From an uncultured Clostridia bacterium (GTDB lineage Bacteria > Bacillota > Clostridia > TANB77 > CAG-508): a stretch of DNA of 64,000 bases. The notes beneath the pieces were generated by a model, which saw only the letters and a list, made by a program, of their open reading frames with translations, was not told the origin of the DNA and did no database searches. The stretch lies in contig CAKOYQ010000004.1 in the NCBI GenBank assembly GCA_934130935.1, positions 1-64,000 of the forward strand. The letters run 5' to 3'. Positions 25,501 to 36,071 of this stretch are shown one piece after another (positions within the stretch are counted from its first letter, which is position 1; every line of letters starts with the position of its first letter). Made by a program: the position numbers and the translations under genes.

Positions 25501-25971
25501 TTATTTATCTATTATATTCTTATCTTTTAAACATTTCAAAAATCCATTACAACCTTCAACTATATCATTAAATGTAATTTCAAAATTTCCAGTATACCAC
25601 GGATCAGCAATATCTCTAGGGGTATCTGAAAAATCTAACAATCTATAAATCTTATCGTCAACATCTTCCCCTACTATTCTTTTTATATTTATAACATTTG
25701 ATTTTTCCATTCCAATAATATAGTCGTATTTTTTGTAATCTTCTGCTCTTAATTTTACTGCTTTTCTTTTTGTAAAAGGGATTCCATTTTGTATTAGTTT
25801 ATCACGAGTACCATAATGAATATCATTTCCTATTTCTTCACTAGAAGTTGCTGAAGATTTTATATAAAATTCTTTTTCTAATCCTTGCTTTTTTACCATA
25901 TCTTTGAGTACAAATTCTGCCATTGGAGAACGACATATATTACCTAAACATACAAACATTACTTTTATCAT
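25501..25971 (-). CDS. Low-molecular-weight protein tyrosine phosphatase
   Basis: 156 residues. The P-loop CLGNICRS (C-X5-R) lies at the N-terminus and the general acid in DIADPWYTGNFE near residue 125, as in the LMW-PTP family. It dephosphorylates tyrosine or arginine residues in the cytoplasm. ATG at 25971 follows GTGAGG; the ATG-less extension upstream lacks a site. Length is normal. Confidence 0.92.
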   Translation of the reverse strand: MIKVMFVCLGNICRSPMAEFVLKDMVKKQGLEKEFYIKSSATSSEEIGNDIHYGTRDKLIQNGIPFTKRKAVKLRAEDYKKYDYIIGMEKSNVINIKRIVGEDVDDKIYRLLDFSDTPRDIADPWYTGNFEITFNDIVEGCNGFLKCLKDKNIIDK

Positions 25972-26072
25972 TATAGTCCTCACTTTCTATATAAGAGGTT
26001 TTTTATCGTTTTTTCTTTATGCTTGTGATTATAACACAAATAATAAAAAATATAAATAAAAAAAGAAAAAAG

Positions 26073-26107
26073 TCCTGTATAATATCACAAATTGATATTA
26101 TACAGGA
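26073..26107 (-). terminator. Strong 15-bp terminator hairpin
   Basis: A perfect 15-bp stem (26073-26087 with 26093-26107) is followed on minus by CTTTTTTCTTTTTTT. It ends the small gene at 26114. Confidence 0.85.
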
Positions 26108-26113
26108 CATCTA

Positions 26114-26308
26114 TTACCTTTCATTTGATTTTATTCTTTTTGATGAACAAATCAATCCTTTAATTTCATCATTTGAAATAAATTTTTTGTCTAGTGTAAT
26201 TCCATAAGGATTTACAATTTCAACATTATAGTAATTCTTTTTTATATCTAATATTGTTGCTCTATTTCCATTATTTAATTCTACTACATCAAATCTCTTA
26301 TATTTCAT
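26114..26308 (-). CDS. Small SH3-like barrel protein
   Basis: 64 residues, ATG after AGGAG. The pattern YKRFDVVELNNGNRATILDI, NYYNVEIVNPYG and FISNDEIKGL looks like a small KOW/SH3-type barrel, as in DUF4926-type proteins often found in mobile DNA. Function unknown. It marks the border between the chromosome-like genes and the conjugation module. Confidence 0.55.
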   Translation of the reverse strand: MKYKRFDVVELNNGNRATILDIKKNYYNVEIVNPYGITLDKKFISNDEIKGLICSSKRIKSNER

Positions 26309-26364
26309 AATTCAACTCCTTTTTATATTTACATATATATTTTTCAATAATAACATTAAATTTA

Positions 26365-27968
26365 TTAATACATAGGTGTTCCATAACCTACAATTACACT
26401 ACTATTAATATCATAATTTCGTTCTGCACAACTATCATTAGAATTTCCCTCAATAGTATAGACTTTTCCGTTTTCGACTTTTTCTACAATTCCGAACATG
26501 GTCTGATATTCCATCATTTTCCCAGTCAAAAAATATTATTTCTCCGAGATTTAGGAATATAGCCATTATCTTGCCAAAGTCCACAAGTTTTAAACCAAAC
26601 AATTCCCTCATTTTGACAATTTGCAAATTTAGGAATTATACCAATATCTATATAGCCACACTCATTCGCACACCAGCTGACAAAACAAGCACACCAACTA
26701 ACTCTTGAATTAAAACCATACCAACTCCAATAAGGTTGTCCACCAACATTTCCTAATTGAGAAGAAGCAACTTCTACGATATTTGTATTACCTCCAGATG
26801 AGCCATATAAAACATTTGACCATAAGTCTTTATATTTATCACTTCTTAATTCTGCAATTTGTTGTAATTGATTTTCACTAAAATTATAAATATTTGACAT
26901 TTCTTCAACAGATTTTCCTTGAATATCAATATATAATACTTTTCTAATTGCTTTTTCAGTATGTGTATTTCCACTATCATCTATTACTTCAATGTCTTTT
27001 TCTACACTTTCTACTCTATAAGAAATTGTGTTCATTTCCCAAAATATATCTTTTAATTTCTGAATTTTTTTGTCATCTAAAGTAATTGCATCACTTTGTT
27101 CTTTTCCACCTGTTATTAGTACCGTATAAACTGAAATAACATCTTTCCATTCTGTTCTATGTGAATTTATTTCATACTCGTCATGTTCATTTGTGTTTTG
27201 AATTTCCGTAATTTTATTTGTAAATTCTCTATTTGTTTCACTTATTACAGAACTCATTGATTTGATATTTACTCCGTTCTCATTTGAAAAAAATATTCCA
27301 TATATTGAACTACATAGCATTGCAATTAGGCATATAATAATTATTATAATTATAGCTATCCAACCTCCTGCAAGAATTGTTGCAATTAAAGCCTGTGTCC
27401 ATGATATAATTGTTTTTATTGCAGTAGATATTGCTTTTATTGTTGCTTTAGTAGTTCTAATTGTTGTTTTTGCTGCCATTTTTGCTATTTGATAACTTTT
27501 TTTAGCAACTTTTACACTTGTTTTTAATGATTGTTTAGTTACTTTTTCAGCTTGTTTTATTTTTCGTGGTGTATTTTTTATAGTTTTTTTAGTTTTATTT
27601 TCTATTTTGTATATTGCTTTTCGTGTATTAGTGATATTTTCTTTTGTTTTAATGATTTTATTGTTTTCTGCTTTTTTATTTATTCTATTTTGGGCAATTT
27701 GAATATTATTTTTCGTTTTTAATACTGATTTTTGACCGTATTTATTAAAGGCATCTATTCCCCTATTAGTTATTATTTTTGACTTTTCTTCTATTTGATT
27801 TGTACCATAATCAATTTCGTTATTTTCTTCATTACTTGCATTTTTAATATTATTTGTTTTAGAATTTATAGAAACTAGATTATTTTTTAATTTTTGTTTA
27901 TATATTGTTGCACCATCAAATTTTTTTATTTTTAATTCATTTTTTGGTTTTGTTTTTATATCTGGCAA
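26365..27968 (-). CDS. Conjugation-module CHAP peptidoglycan hydrolase (two CGG +1 sites)
   Basis: A VirB1-like wall hydrolase of about 533 residues. Residues 1-185 are basic and cytoplasmic, with repeated Thr/Lys helices. A membrane helix follows (about 190-215), then a linker and a C-terminal CHAP domain with WCACFVSWC (cysteine) and SDHVGIVEK (histidine). In a simple frame it stops at 26526, before the histidine. In-frame CGG codons at 26544-26546 and 26492-26494 mark two breaks; skipping the C at each gives YIPKSGEIIFFDWEND and SDHVGIVEKVENGKVYTIEG, and translation continues to TAA at 26365. The join is exact in phase. It lies downstream of the sortase and VirB4 genes. Confidence 0.82.
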
Positions 27969-27984
27969 TATTATACCTCCATTC

Positions 27985-28722
27985 TTAACTTAATCTTTTT
28001 GCAACAACAACTAATCTTGCATTTTGACTTGTATAATCACAAGTAGATAAAGTTATAAATTTATCTTTATAATTGCAATCTATTTGAGTATCAAAAAAAG
28101 CAAGTTCTTTACATTTATTTTTAAATGTATTAAACTCACTTTCACTATTAAAATTTATATAATTATAGTAATCAAATCCGTTATTTATTATTGCTTTAAA
28201 AACATATATTATTTCATAGTTTCTCTCATCATTTAGTGTATATATATTTATGTTTTTATGATTATTGTAATACTCTTGTCTTTTATAATTTTCAAGTTCT
28301 CCAAACATTTTAGAATTTTTTATATGATGACCATATACTATTAAATTATCACTTGTATTTATATCGCATTGTTCGGATAAATAAGGTGTTCCATAATATG
28401 AATATTGTTTATAAAAATTTTTTCTCAAATAAAAGTTGGGATTATTCAGTGTTTGCATTATAGGATAATTTATATTACTATTATTTATTCTGATCCAAGC
28501 AATTATGTCTTTGTTCTGTTCATATAAGTTTTTTATATTAATATTTGAGTGTTCTTCTTCAAAATCTTCTGTATTGTCCTTTTGATATGCAGTGTCAATT
28601 ACTTGTTCTATGATTTTTTCTTCTTCTATATCTTCTTTAATATTTTTTGATACAATTATACTGCTAATAGCCATAATAACTATTAACAATATAAGAAATA
28701 ATATTTTTATAATTTGTTTCAA
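27985..28722 (-). CDS. srtB: Class B sortase
   Basis: 245 residues: N-terminal membrane helix (5-24) and a sortase domain with the catalytic histidine in VYGHHIKNSKMF, cysteine in TLSTCDYTSQ and arginine in NARLVVVAKR. The long helix between strands and the TLSTC motif indicate class B. It starts with TTG overlapping the virB4 stop as TTGA, 8 bases after GGAGG. It probably anchors the large Cna-B surface protein of the same element (VPNTG signal at its C-terminus), or pilus-related proteins. Confidence 0.85.
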   Translation of the reverse strand: MKQIIKILFLILLIVIMAISSIIVSKNIKEDIEEEKIIEQVIDTAYQKDNTEDFEEEHSNINIKNLYEQNKDIIAWIRINNSNINYPIMQTLNNPNFYLRKNFYKQYSYYGTPYLSEQCDINTSDNLIVYGHHIKNSKMFGELENYKRQEYYNNHKNINIYTLNDERNYEIIYVFKAIINNGFDYYNYINFNSESEFNTFKNKCKELAFFDTQIDCNYKDKFITLSTCDYTSQNARLVVVAKRLS

Positions 28723-31074
28723 CTTATTTCCTCCATTTTGTTTTTATCATCAAAGCGTGTTGTCATTAAACGATAAAGCTTTGTATTTTTCGGAAATTTA
28801 TTTCTAAAAGGAAGAAGTGAACTCCTTACTCTAATAACTCCCTCGCCACATGGTACATTTGTTATATGTGCTTGTTCCATTTCTGACATTTTTAATAATG
28901 TTGCTAATTGGTCTCTATCAGTTGCTGACTGATTTAGCATTATTATAAATTCACTATTTGATAGCATTAAACTTGCTTTTTCATTGCATAATAATTCTTG
29001 AACATTTTGGGTTATTCCAGTTGCACAACCTCCGTATTTTCTTATTCTTTTCCATAAAGTATATACAAATTCTGTTGTATATTTATATCTAAATAGTAGA
29101 TATATTTCATCAATAAAAATATATGTTCGCTTTCCGTTTTTTCCTATTTCTTGTTATTCTATTTAATATACTATCTAGTATTACTAGCATACCTATCGGT
29201 GTAAGTTGTTCTCCTAAGTCCATAATATCATAACATATTAGTCTGTTTTGTGTTTGAACATTTGTAGGTTTTGCAAAAGTGTTTAAATTTCCTTTTGTAA
29301 ATAATTCTAATGCTAACGCAATATCTTTTGCCTCTCTTTCATTTTGTTTTAGTAAAACATCTCTAAAATCTTCTAAGGTTGGTGGTGTTCCTTTAAAATT
29401 TCCTTGCTCATAATACTTATAAACGATATTAGTACATCTATCAATGATAGCTTTTTGATTAGGTGTAATATTTTTTATAATCTGTTCGCATAAAGATAAA
29501 ATAAATTCTGCTTTAGCGACAATTGGTCTATGATTTTCTGAATAGTCTTTATTCAAATCAAGTGCATTGATATGATTATCACTTGAGGCAGAAATCTTTA
29601 TAACTTCTCCACCTAATGTTTTTATAACTGGTGCATATTCATTTTCAGGATCTAGTATTATGATATCTGCATCAGGATCTTTTAAAGCAATAGATGTAAT
29701 TTCATGTTTTGCAATGAATGACTTTCCACTTCCAGATACTCCTAGAATAAATGAATTTCCGTTTTGTAAGTTTCTTCTATCAACTAATACCATATTTTTA
29801 GATATAACATTTTGTCCATAATATATTCCTTGTGCATCTTGTATTTCTTGTACTTTAAATGGTATAAAAGCTGATAGACTCTCTGTGATTAAAGTTCTAT
29901 TTGTTTTTATTCTCTTTGTGCCACTTGGCAATACAGTATTTAAGCCATCCATCTGTTGATATTTTAATGTTGCTAATTGACAAAGATATTTTCCTGCTGT
30001 TGTTTTTAGGCTTTCCGTATCACTATCTAATTCCTCTTTAGAATTAGCAGTATGAACTATTATTAAATTGCACAAAAACATTTTTTGATTCCTATTTGTT
30101 AAATCATTTAACATTTCTTTACTTGCCTCTCTTTGTGCTTCTAAATCATAAGGTATTACTGCTGAAAAATTATTGTTTTCATTTTGTCTTCTTTGCCAGT
30201 CTGATATATTTTTTTCTACTCCTAATCTTCTTTTCTCCGCTTCTCTTATTGCTTTTTCAATAGGCATTGGTTTTATATCAATACTTAACATCATATTTTT
30301 ATTAAGTTCTGTCAATTCTGATGCAATATCATCTTTAAGATAAGTTGCATATTCTTTAAGATATAATACTCTGCCATATCTATCTCCCATTTTGAAATAG
30401 TCACTTTTAAATTCAAATGTATCTGGACAAATATAATCTTTAAAGTCATGTCCTTTTTTCATAAATTCTTTTATATCAAATTTAAAAATATCTTCTTCTC
30501 CAACTCTATAAAAGTCATAAAAAATTCTTATTCTTTCATTAATATCTAATTCCTCTAGTTTTGAGCCTAGTTTAGCAAAACAACTTTCTAGTTTTGCACT
30601 TGTTTTTGCAAAGTATGTTCTTGCTGATGCTATATCTGGTTTATCTATTGTAATTGTTATTAGTTTTTCTTGTATAATTCCATTAGTTTCTATTGAACAA
30701 CTAGCTAATATATCATTATATTCTTTTCTATATGGTGTTAAATCATCATTTCCTATATCTAGTTTCATTTTACTATCAAAATCAACTTTATTAAGTTTTC
30801 GATTTATTATAGTTAATTTATTGTCTGCACTCTCATCTAACATATTTAATATAGTCCCATAGTTAATAAACATATTTTCTTGTTCTTCTTGTCCGGCTAC
30901 TGCGTAATTAATATCTGTAAATTTAAAAGATTTTGAATACTTTTCTTTACCAACTTGGAAAATACCATCGTTAAATATTGCTTTAATCGGTAGTGCTTGT
31001 TGTACTGATTTTGGTATTTTTATTTTTTCTTCTTTGTTTTTTCTTTGAAAAATCTTTTTTAATAATCTTATCAC
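28719..31074 (-). CDS. virB4: VirB4-type conjugation ATPase (one CGG +1 site)
   Basis: A 784-residue TraE/VirB4 ATPase that powers the type IV secretion channel at the membrane. Walker A GVSGSGKS lies at 445-452 and DIIILDPENEYAP near 470. In the zero frame it stops at 29110 after NRKKRKANIYFY. Skipping the C of the CGG at 29134-29136 (codon 647) gives NRKKGKRTYIFIDEIYLLF, the conserved Walker B region, followed by WKRIRKYGGCATGITQNVQELL and the C-terminal motif to 28719. Starts at GTG 31074 after AAGGAGAGAG, overlapping the PrgI gene by 92 bases. Confidence 0.9.
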
Positions 31075-31429
31075 TTTTTACTCTCTCCTTTTTCAATTTT
31101 CTATTTTCATTTTTTATTAATTCGTCATATATATTTTCTGGCTTAAATAATAAAACACTTGGTGTTAATATTTCTGACTTTATCCAAGCAACTATAAATT
31201 CTTCTGCATACATTCCGTTATATTTTATAAATCCAAATAATGCAAAAGGTGCAGCACCTAAAATACATAACCACGATAATGTTTCAATTCCTAGAAAATT
31301 CCTTAAGATAAAATATAAAAATATTGCAATTCCAACGGCTAAAGATGAAAAAATGAACTGCCTCATAGACAGTCCAAAAAATATTGATTCATTAAAATCT
31401 CGTATTTCTTTATTAATTTTTATTTCCAT
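30983..31429 (-). CDS. PrgI-family conjugation membrane protein
   Basis: 148 residues. Two membrane helices (about 27-45 and 51-70) sit in the PrgI pattern EIRDFNESIFFGLSMRQFIFSS, then AEEFIVAWIKSEILTP and a very basic tail. PrgI/TcpE proteins are part of the mating channel and almost always precede VirB4, as here. The long overlap with virB4 codes the Lys-rich tail. ATG follows AGGTGGTG. Confidence 0.82.
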   Translation of the reverse strand: MEIKINKEIRDFNESIFFGLSMRQFIFSSLAVGIAIFLYFILRNFLGIETLSWLCILGAAPFALFGFIKYNGMYAEEFIVAWIKSEILTPSVLLFKPENIYDELIKNENRKLKKERVKSDKIIKKDFSKKKQRRKNKNTKISTTSTTD

Positions 31430-31469
31430 TTATTTAACACCACCTTTTTTATCAATCTTTTTTTCATTG

Positions 31470-31820
31470 CTAAACCTCTCTTTCAATATTTTCTTTGCTT
31501 TTGTTTTTTTCTTTTTCTTTTTCGTCTTTTATCATAGATTTTATAATATCAGCTTTTTTATTTTCTTTTACCCATTCTTTTATATATTGTTTTTTGGGTC
31601 TTGTGCATAAATAACTATCTGAATAGCATAAAATATTATGTTCGGTTTGTTGTAGCATTTCTTTCAAAATATCAATTCTTGATATATTACCAAGCTTTTC
31701 TAGTGCTTTTGTTGTTGCATTATAATCTTCTTCTGTTAAATAACTATATGATTCTAAAAATTCATCTTTAGTTAATTTAAAATAATCTTGTATTTTTTCT
31801 TCATCATTTATAAAATCCAT
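31470..31820 (-). CDS. Uncharacterised ICE protein
   Basis: 116 residues, soluble and helical (EEKIQDYFKLTKDEFLESYS, ATTKALEKLGNISRIDILKE) with a highly charged Lys/Glu tail. ATG after AGGAGG. It lies between the VirB6 and PrgI genes, where other ICEs carry small proteins of variable sequence. Function unknown. Confidence 0.6.
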   Translation of the reverse strand: MDFINDEEKIQDYFKLTKDEFLESYSYLTEEDYNATTKALEKLGNISRIDILKEMLQQTEHNILCYSDSYLCTRPKKQYIKEWVKENKKADIIKSMIKDEKEKEKNKSKENIEREV

Positions 31821-31832
31821 ACATTTTCCTCC

Positions 31833-32671
31833 TTATAGTCCCATCATTTCTCTTACAACTCTATCTGAAGCTTTTATTGTTCCAACTAGCACCAACATAT
31901 TAAATGCTAATTCGCCAATATACATCCATACTTGAGTAACTGCTTGTGCTGAAGTATCTATTGCTGGTGGGTTACTTGCAAATACTGAAAATATAATACA
32001 AGCAAGTATTATAATTGCTCCCTCTAAACAAACTGCCGTATAACTTTTTAAAAATCCTTTTCCTATATGACCTGTTGGCTCTCCTCCAAAAGTTGATAAA
32101 GGAATTGGAGATAATGCAGTATATAGATATAATTTAAAAAATCGTCCATATACAGTCAAAATCATTATATAAGCAAGTATAGTTACTACAATTCCTCCAA
32201 TTAAGGTTACTGCCCATAATGGAATACTCTCAAAAAAGCCACAACTTTCTATTGTTGTAATCAATTCTTGTGGCAAATGTGCTTCTACTGCATTTCCAAG
32301 TCCTGCCGTTTGCATTATTGTTTGTACTATTCCTTGTGCAATTTTAAAAATAGAAAGCATTAATTCTAGTCCATAGGTTATAACTGCTTTGGCTAATGCA
32401 AAGCGTATAAATAATTTAAAAACTTGTTCTGGCTTTTTTACTTCTGCAAAACTTCCGACAAGTTTTTATTATGCCAACTAGAAAAAAGATAACTAATAAT
32501 GCTAACCCTATCGCTTGAATTGCACCATTTATATTGACAATAACATTCCATATATTACCGCCCTTTAAAAGTTTCAGGACTTTGAGAAATTAATTGCCAT
32601 ATTTCATTTAATTTATCGTTCCAAACGCTCAATGTATATTGGAGCATTCCAACAATCCAATTATCTGACAT
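31833..32671 (-). CDS. VirB6/TrbL-type channel protein (two CGG +1 sites)
   Basis: A 278-residue polytopic membrane protein of the mating channel with about six helices. From ATG 32671 (AGGAGG before it) the zero frame stops after SPETFKGR. Skipping the C of CGG at 32558-32560 gives SPETFKGGNIWNVIVNINGA; a second CGG at 32455-32457, now in the new frame, is skipped to give IIKTCGSFAEVKKPEQVFKL and leads exactly into the long downstream frame. Both repaired motifs are those I know from the family. Without frameshifting only helices from an internal ATG would be made. Confidence 0.85.
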
Positions 32672-32730
32672 CATTTTCCTCCTTAAAATCAAATTTAGGG
32701 CAAGTTTAGATACTTACCCTACAAACTTTA

Positions 32731-33078
32731 TTATCCACCTGTAATTATGGCTAAAATTTCCTTTGCAAATGTTATAATTACACCACCTGCTACTGTCAAA
32801 AAGCCGTTCGCTCTTTGACTAGCGTCATGGCTTTTTAGCGCTAATCCAACTTGGACAATTCCCCATCCAAGCATTATCATTCCAATTGCTCTTATTATTC
32901 CAAACATAAATGTTGATAAATTATTTATAACTGCTAAAGGATCATCTGTTGCAAAAACTTGACTTGCTTGTAATATATTTAAAAGCACAACATATGCCAT
33001 AATTAGTAGTCCTTTTGTCATTATTTTATAAATCACTTTTCCATTTTTATTTTTTAATTCATTTTTTTTATTTTCCAT
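32731..33078 (-). CDS. VirB2/TrbC-like pilin (Maff2 type)
   Basis: 115 residues from ATG 33078, after GGAAAGGA; a longer start adds a non-conserved basic stretch. A signal-like helix (about 22-42, ending at ATDDP) is followed by the pilin body with two hydrophobic helices, MFGIIRAIGMIMLGWGIVQV and ANGFLTVAGGVIITFAKEIL. This is the usual Maff2/VirB2 layout between VirD4 and VirB6 in Clostridia ICEs. It probably forms the pilus or channel lining. Confidence 0.75.
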   Translation of the reverse strand: MENKKNELKNKNGKVIYKIMTKGLLIMAYVVLLNILQASQVFATDDPLAVINNLSTFMFGIIRAIGMIMLGWGIVQVGLALKSHDASQRANGFLTVAGGVIITFAKEILAIITGG

Positions 33079-33142
33079 ATTTTTTAATCCTTTCCTTTTA
33101 ATAAAAAAAGCAAGGAAAATTAATTTAATCCTTGCTAATCCA

Positions 33143-34959
33143 TTATTCATTTTCACTTAAATATTCTTCAATATCTTCTTCTGATAATAATTCATAATTG
33201 TAATCTTTATTATCAAAATTTTGTATAACTAATACATTTTCAAGTTCTGATAATTCATCTTCTGTCAATTCTTTTATCTCTCCAGTTGCTCTTGTAACTT
33301 CTCCATGTTCATACATTTTTCCGTCTCCATCTGCAGTATATTTTACATTGGGGTGTTTCAATATATCATATTTAAAATCAATTACTGGTTTTTCCCCTCT
33401 AATCAATAGAATTGCTTTATCATTATCAAGCATTCTAACTTCATCAGCCATTAATAATTCTCTACCTGTCTGCTGATAGTTTGTAGAGTAACTACCACTA
33501 TGTCCGGTACTTTTTCCATAAGTGTTCAAATCAATATTTTCTTTTCCGTAGGAGTTCTGAAACCATTTTATGTGTAGATTGTTCGTTGCCGTCCGAAGAT
33601 ACAGAAATTCGTCACAATTTCCGTACAATACTTTCCCACTGCTTTTCAAATAATGCCTTTAATTGAGAAATATTTTGTAAAATGATAGATACAAATACAT
33701 TTCTTGAACGCATTACAGATAAAATCTTGTCAAAATCGTCTGGCAATGCAACATTAGCAAATTCGTCCATTAAAAAATGGATTGGAACTGGCAATGCACC
33801 TCTATAATTATTATCTGCTCTGTAAAAAGCATTTTGAAATATTTGAGTATATAAAATACTTACCAAAAAGTTATATGATGTATGTGTGTCTGGTATAACT
33901 GCAAATACTGCGATTTTTTCTTCGCCAAGTCTATCTAATTCCATTTCATCTGTCATTGTTAAATTAGCTATTTCATCAAGATTAAATTTCTCTAATTTTG
34001 ATGACAATGTTACTTGAATAGATTTTAATGTTCTACCAGCCCCAGAATGATAGTCTTTATAATATTTTACTGCAATATGGTCTGGATTTCGATATTCTAG
34101 TTTTTTAAATAGTATATCCAACGGACTCTCATAATCTTCATCATCTTCTTTAGGTTTTCCTGCTCTTAACATTTCTCCAACTACTGCAAAATTTTGTTCT
34201 TCTTCTGGTGCTTCATATTTTAAATAAAATATAAGTGCTGAAAGTAACATTTGAGCTGCAATGTCCCAGAATGGATCTGAACTTGCTCCTGTCCCTTTTG
34301 GTGTTGTACTCTTAAAAAGATTCGCCACTAACTTTTGAACATCATTGTCATCTTGTATATATTTAAACGGATTATAACAATGGCTTAATCTAGGGGTTAC
34401 TAAATCAAGTATTCTTATTTTGTATCCCTCTTTTTCTAATAAACTTCCTGTATCTCGTAAAATTTCTCCGTTTTGGGTCTAATATAACATACGAGCAATT
34501 ACATTGTAATATATTAGGTTTTACATAGAAACGAGTTTTACCAGCACCGCTACCACCACAAACTAATGTGTTTAGATTTCTTCTATGTTTTTGAGCTTTT
34601 AGACCTATCTTTATATTCTGTGTTAATATTTTGTTATTATATTGAGGTTTCTGCATATACTTCTTGTTTATTTGACTTGCAATGCCCCATATTGCTGACC
34701 CGTATTCTTCGCCTCGTCTATAATTTCTTTTACTAGATATATAAATTCCAATTCCTAATAAATAACAGAGCAAAAAAATAAAGACAGTCTTTAAACTATC
34801 TTTGCAAATCTCAATATCAAATGGTGCATTCATTTTTGTTGGCAAATTATTTATTATTCCAATTAGTCCACTGCTTAAATAAGGTGCTACTAATAAAGCA
34901 AACCATATAACACCGATTCCTCCCAAAATATATAACACAATATTAGTTTTATCTTTCAT
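33143..34959 (-). CDS. virD4: VirD4/TraG coupling ATPase (five CGG +1 sites)
   Basis: A 603-residue coupling protein that delivers relaxosome to the channel. Two membrane helices, then Walker A CGGSGAGKTRF and YVILDPKG. The zero frame fails five times, always at CGG: 34468-34470, 33621-33623, 33593-33595, 33589-33591 and 33546-33548. Skipping C at each gives ILDPKGEILRDTGSLLEKEG, then FEKQWESIVGNCDEFLYLGG, NEQSTHKMVSELLGKENIDL and the conserved C-terminus TNYQQTGRELL. Each site is in the frame set by the one before it. Start at ATG 34959. No other break occurs in the gene. Confidence 0.9.
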
Positions 34960-35143
34960 CTCTTTTTTCCTTTTTAAATAAAGATTTTTTCTTAATTGGG
35001 GCATCAATTACTTTTTCTAATATTTCATCTATGAAATCATTATCTTTATTTTCTTCAATAAGGCTTTTTCTTTTATCATTTAGAATATTTGCAAGTACCT
35101 TTTGTTCATAGGAGTCCATTTCCAAAATTCTTTTTTCGTTCAT
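34949..35143 (-). CDS. Small ICE protein before virD4
   Basis: 64 residues, very charged and helical (SYEQKVLANILNDKRKSLIE, DFIDEILEKVIDAPIKKKSL). It overlaps the VirD4 start by 11 bases and lies 6 bases after the ArdC-like gene, so the three are one operon. ATG follows AGGTAGAA. No family recognised. Confidence 0.55.
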   Translation of the reverse strand: MNEKRILEMDSYEQKVLANILNDKRKSLIEENKDNDFIDEILEKVIDAPIKKKSLFKKEKRDER

Positions 35144-35149
35144 TGTTTT

Positions 35150-36070
35150 CTACCTTTCTTGAACAGATTTTTTCTTTTCATTTTCTTTATTTTTATTACT
35201 AATATCAAAATAATCAATAATTCTTGAATTAATCTTTTCATAATTGTTTCTTATTTTTTCAAGTTCTTGTCTAATTTCTTTTCCTTCAATTTTATTTGCT
35301 ATTTCTTTTGGCAATTCACTAAATTTAAAATTATCTACACTTATTCCATATCTTTTGCAAAGCATATATGAAATACAATAACATCTAAAACTCTTTAATT
35401 CACTATCTTGAATATCTTTCATTTCAATACTAGCCATTTCTCTATATAGACTAGAAAATAAAAGTTCTCTGTCCATTCCTCTACATACATATAAAACATT
35501 TTCGGTCTTATTGTATTCAGAACTAATACTTCCATCATTTAAAGTATTTACTGCCTTTCTAGGAACATCACACCCATTTAAAACAGCCTCTAATAATCTT
35601 CTATCTCCATAATTAATTGTAGTTTCAGGTATTTCACAATTTGTCTGACTGATATCAAATACTTCTTTAGGATTATAAAATATTCTACCATTGCTTTTAA
35701 CAGGCTCTAATATTTTTATTCCTGTTTCTTCATCTTTTATATATATATCTTTTTCATTCCACGCTCGTGCATCTTTAATTTGTGTTGCATTCGGCATTTT
35801 ATCTAATATAACTAGACAATTCCCAACAGAATGTTTATAAAATCTACTTTGAACATCTAAATATTTTTGAAAATCATCTCCATTTTTAATTATATTTAAT
35901 GATTTTTTATTCATTATTTCATATATTTCTTGTCTAGCTTTATTTTGTTCTTCTTTCCAATTATTTTTATAACTATTATAATTATTTTGTTTTGTATTAT
36001 TAGGTTTTTGTTTTATAGAATATTTATCATTTTGTGGAGATGTACCTAATATATCATCTACTTCATTCAC
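35150..36070 (-). CDS. ArdC/LtrC-like protein
   Basis: 306 residues. The middle (about 50-135) has the ArdC N-terminal pattern of ssDNA-binding antirestriction proteins: FQKYLDVQSRFYKHSVGNCL, ILDKMPNATQIKDARAW and GIKILEPVK. The metalloprotease HExxH normally found further on is not seen; that region reads SLYREMASIEM. It may therefore bind DNA without peptidase activity. Starts at GTG 36070 after AAAGGGG, two bases from the PcfB-like stop. Confidence 0.65.
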   Translation of the reverse strand: MNEVDDILGTSPQNDKYSIKQKPNNTKQNNYNSYKNNWKEEQNKARQEIYEIMNKKSLNIIKNGDDFQKYLDVQSRFYKHSVGNCLVILDKMPNATQIKDARAWNEKDIYIKDEETGIKILEPVKSNGRIFYNPKEVFDISQTNCEIPETTINYGDRRLLEAVLNGCDVPRKAVNTLNDGSISSEYNKTENVLYVCRGMDRELLFSSLYREMASIEMKDIQDSELKSFRCYCISYMLCKRYGISVDNFKFSELPKEIANKIEGKEIRQELEKIRNNYEKINSRIIDYFDISNKNKENEKKKSVQER

Positions 36071-36071
36071 T

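Noticed and set aside
30993..31610. Long plus-strand frame opposite PrgI
   Set aside because: Antisense to three conserved genes, extremely Phe/Ser-rich, no ribosome site.
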